From: an uncultured Dorea sp.
GTDB lineage: Bacteria; Bacillota; Clostridia; Lachnospirales; Lachnospiraceae
NCBI GenBank assembly: GCA_910589275.1
Contig: CAJUTH010000069.1
Span: forward strand, 1 to 8,021
Length of the DNA: 8,021 nt
Reading direction: 5' to 3'
In this document: in pieces, positions 6,361 through 8,021 of the stretch
Layout: each line of letters opens with the position of its first letter
How positions within the stretch are numbered: the stretch's first letter is position 1
Translations under genes and position numbers: made by a program
Notes under the pieces: model-generated
What the model was told of the DNA's origin: nothing
The model's input: the letters and a program-made list of their open reading frames with translations, nothing else
The model's database searches: none

Positions 6361-7752
6361 TTATTCAACTGTTACTCCTTGATAGAACAAACCCAGAATC
6401 TCTTTATAAGTTTTCCCGTTCTTTGCCATCTCATTCGCCCCGTTCTGGCTCATTCCAATTCCATGTCCATATCCGCCGCCCTCGATTATGTATATGTCTT
6501 CCTGCCTTGTAATTGTAAAAAACGCACTGGGAAGCAATCGCTGGCTCTCCACCGTCTGGCCGTCGTTTTTCACAATTGTATATCCTGCGCCGCCAAGCGC
6601 CGTACGGATTTTATTTTCCGTCGCAACAACGACCGTATTCTCTGTTCCGACTGCGGTAAGCTCAAGCGCTACATCTCCCGGTCCCCGTTTTGTTACTTCT
6701 ACGCTCTGTAACGTGCCGAGGCTCTTGTTCGCATAGCCGCCAATCAACCCGGCAAGCGTTTCCGCCCCGATTTCAGCTCTCCAATGATACCATGGCAGCT
6801 CTTTCTCATAATCTCCCGCGTCTCCACATACCTGAACGCTCTGAAGATAGGCGTTGCCTTCATTTGAGGCGCTGCCCCACGCCTCCATATTTGTTGTCCT
6901 GCCACAGGAAGTAGAATAGTAATATGTTACTGCAACATTTCCCTGATAGCGGACCACTTCTCCGGCCGTCTCCGCCACAGCCTGAGAACTGCTCCCTGCT
7001 GTATAACTGTTATTGTATACCTGAAATTCCGTACTGTCATTTACATGGGCCTCGTACTGGGGATAAGCATAATCCCCCATCTGCCTTGCCGCATAACTTC
7101 TTGCGCACACCGCCTGCGCTTTCAGCGCCTCCATCTCATAAGAAGAAGGCATCTCGCTTGGAACTACTTTGCATAGATACTGCTCCATCGAAAGCTCATT
7201 GATAACCGCCATGCCCTCCTCTCCAGACCAGACCTCAATTACGCCTTCATAAGATGGAATGCCGCATCCCCGCTCAATACTCTCAACCCGAATTTCTTCT
7301 TTTTCCTTCAGAGGATACACTGTAATCCTGCCCTCTGCAAACCTTGCATCATCCGGAGCAAGAGTTAGGATTCCTTCCTTCCACTCTTCTTCCTTATTCC
7401 CATAGACTAGCAATAATCCGCTATCGGCGCCCAGACTAACCGTATCATGCAAAAAATTCCCGTAACCAGAAGTCATAAGAAGCACCCGAATATTTCCCTC
7501 CGGAACAGAACCCGGAGCCTTTTTACCAGAATCCCCCGGCAGTTCCAGCTCACTTTCAGTGTTTCCCTTTAATTTCCCTCCCTCTGTTGCCGTAAAACGG
7601 ATAATTCCCAGTATCACACACAGCATTGCCATAACGCCTAATATATATACGATATTCCGATTTCTTCCCGTCACTTCTCGAACCTCTTGTCCTTCTTTTC
7701 TCTTAAGTGTATGTCTGATTTTTCTAAATGATACATCCGGAAATGCTCTCAT
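6361..7752 (-). CDS. SpoIID/LytB domain-containing protein, membrane-anchored, predicted peptidoglycan lytic transglycosylase
   Basis: A 463-residue protein with a short basic cytoplasmic N-terminus, one membrane segment (about 33-51), a linker (about 52-85) and an extracytoplasmic SpoIID domain. Its hallmarks are N-E-L-S-M-E-Q-Y-L (185-193), V-V-P-S-E-M-P (196-202) with Glu200 at the position of the catalytic glutamate of SpoIID, L-K-A-Q-A-V-C-A-R-S-Y-A (210-221), Y-Y-S-T-S-C-G-R-T (278-286), and the C-terminal G-Y-G-H-G-I-G-M-S-Q-N-G-A (427-439). SpoIID enzymes cleave glycan strands; the sporulation member thins septal peptidoglycan during engulfment. Longer than the classic SpoIID (roughly 340 residues), it could be that protein or a paralogue with another cell-wall role, so no symbol is given. 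Start choice: the ATG at 7752 has AGGTGG about 10 bases upstream. A GTG at 7674 with AAGAGG 8 bases upstream would give 437 residues and keep the membrane segment. Confidence 0.88.
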   Translation of the reverse strand: MRAFPDVSFRKIRHTLKRKEGQEVREVTGRNRNIVYILGVMAMLCVILGIIRFTATEGGKLKGNTESELELPGDSGKKAPGSVPEGNIRVLLMTSGYGNFLHDTVSLGADSGLLLVYGNKEEEWKEGILTLAPDDARFAEGRITVYPLKEKEEIRVESIERGCGIPSYEGVIEVWSGEEGMAVINELSMEQYLCKVVPSEMPSSYEMEALKAQAVCARSYAARQMGDYAYPQYEAHVNDSTEFQVYNNSYTAGSSSQAVAETAGEVVRYQGNVAVTYYYSTSCGRTTNMEAWGSASNEGNAYLQSVQVCGDAGDYEKELPWYHWRAEIGAETLAGLIGGYANKSLGTLQSVEVTKRGPGDVALELTAVGTENTVVVATENKIRTALGGAGYTIVKNDGQTVESQRLLPSAFFTITRQEDIYIIEGGGYGHGIGMSQNGANEMAKNGKTYKEILGLFYQGVTVE

Positions 7753-7766
7753 CCAAAAATTTCCAC

Positions 7767-7803
7767 CTGTGCGGTTAGGGGCTGCCTGCCGGAAACCGCA
7801 CAG
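7767..7803 (-). promoter_or_regulatory. Leader hairpin overlapping the ribosome-binding site of the SpoIID-family gene
   Basis: On the minus strand CTGTGCGGTT (7803-7794) pairs perfectly with AACCGCACAG (7776-7767) around a 17-base loop. The last two bases of the stem (A7768, G7767) are the first two of the AGGTGG ribosome-binding sequence (7768-7763), and the ATG follows at 7752. The structure could dampen translation from that ATG. It lacks an immediate T-tract (TTTTT comes about 8 bases after the stem), so it is not a convincing terminator. Confidence 0.45.
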
Positions 7804-7824
7804 ATAGAAAAATTTTATATAGAA

Positions 7825-7850
7825 AAAGAACGGCCGTACGGCCGTTCTTT
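7825..7850. terminator. Perfect 26-bp palindrome, probable terminator of the 6S RNA gene
   Basis: AAAGAACGGCCG (7825-7836) and CGGCCGTTCTTT (7839-7850) form a 12-bp perfect stem with TA at the centre. On the minus strand the stem is followed by more T (TTCTTTTTC), the better terminator orientation, and it lies just downstream of the 6S RNA. On the plus strand it is followed by CATCTTT, so it could also act weakly in that direction. Confidence 0.75.
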
Positions 7851-7857
7851 CATCTTT

Positions 7858-8021
7858 GGTACATCCCCAAAATGCCGGTTCCTGTATTTTGACTCCTAGC
7901 CACAGCTAGGTGGGTGTCCGCATCCGCTTTTCTGCCTTCCCCTGCGCAAATCGGAGGCCTGACATATTACGGAGATATAAGAGTCCCGTTTAAAGTTTTG
8001 TAGGTTCAAAATTACAGGAGT
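7858..8021 (-). ncRNA. ssrS: 6S RNA (RNA polymerase regulator), 5' end cut by the window edge
   Basis: 6S RNA binds the housekeeping RNA polymerase holoenzyme by mimicking an open promoter and represses transcription in stationary phase. On the minus strand, T-C-C-T-G-T-a-A-T-T-T-T-G (8019-8007) pairs with CAAAATACAGGA (7891-7880) as the long closing stem, with one bulge. Inside it, GACTC (7985-7981) pairs with GAGTC (7895-7891), which shares base 7891 with the closing stem, and CCTAGC/GCTAGG forms a 6-bp hairpin with a 4-base loop (7910-7895). GCCTCC...GGGGAAGGC forms the distal arm. GGACACCCACCT and CCGGCATTTTGGGG resemble the conserved CGACACATTCACCT and CGGCATCTCGGAGA of the E. coli 6S RNA. 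About 164 bases are present and some 20-30 more are expected past the right edge, for a normal total near 190. The exact 3' end is a guess. There is no reading frame worth calling here on either strand. Confidence 0.75.

Noticed and set aside
1..8021. CRISPR arrays, tRNA or rRNA genes, insertion sequences, toxin-antitoxin or defence genes
   Set aside because: I looked on both strands and saw no repeat-spacer pattern, transposase, cloverleaf or defence-type domain. The multi-gene content is housekeeping and envelope/sporulation genes.

Overview
The window looks like the chromosome of an anaerobic, spore-forming Firmicute of the class Clostridia, most likely a Lachnospiraceae-type gut organism. 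This is inferred from four things: a T-box-regulated pheST operon, a SpoIID-family sporulation protein, a 6S RNA of clostridial type, and a PNPOx-like protein with two [4Fe-4S] motifs. No database search was possible. All genes except the first lie on the minus strand, so the minus-strand layout reads from right to left.

Right edge (about 7753-8021): the 3' part of a 6S RNA runs off the window. It is followed by a perfect 26-bp palindrome that probably serves as its terminator, then by a 72-bp leader with a 10-bp hairpin in front of the next gene. 5484-7752: a membrane-anchored SpoIID/LytB-domain protein and, 46 bp downstream, a YihY/BrkB-family membrane protein. No terminator lies between them, so they may be co-transcribed.

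551-5475: a complete regulated operon. A TTGACA/TACAAT promoter drives a T-box leader whose intrinsic terminator and antiterminator are readable. It is followed by an unusual pair of hairpins, then pheS, pheT and queA. The two subunits of phenylalanyl-tRNA synthetase are followed, with only 13 bp spacing, by the queuosine enzyme QueA. The T-box should therefore make transcription of all three genes respond to uncharged tRNA-Phe.

Left edge (1-461): the only plus-strand gene is a more A+T-rich C-terminal piece of a flavin/ferredoxin-like protein. It converges on queA and is separated from it by a hairpin that may be a weak terminator. The first about 55 bases form a long GAAA-capped hairpin ending in a sequence like the 3' end of a group II intron, so the gene may be interrupted by an intron lying mostly outside the window.

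Most of the window is ordinary housekeeping DNA. I do not see an unknown multi-gene system. The parts most worth a second look are the left-edge intron-like hairpin, the duplicated hairpin between the T-box terminator and pheS, and the hairpin that touches the ribosome-binding site of the SpoIID-family gene.
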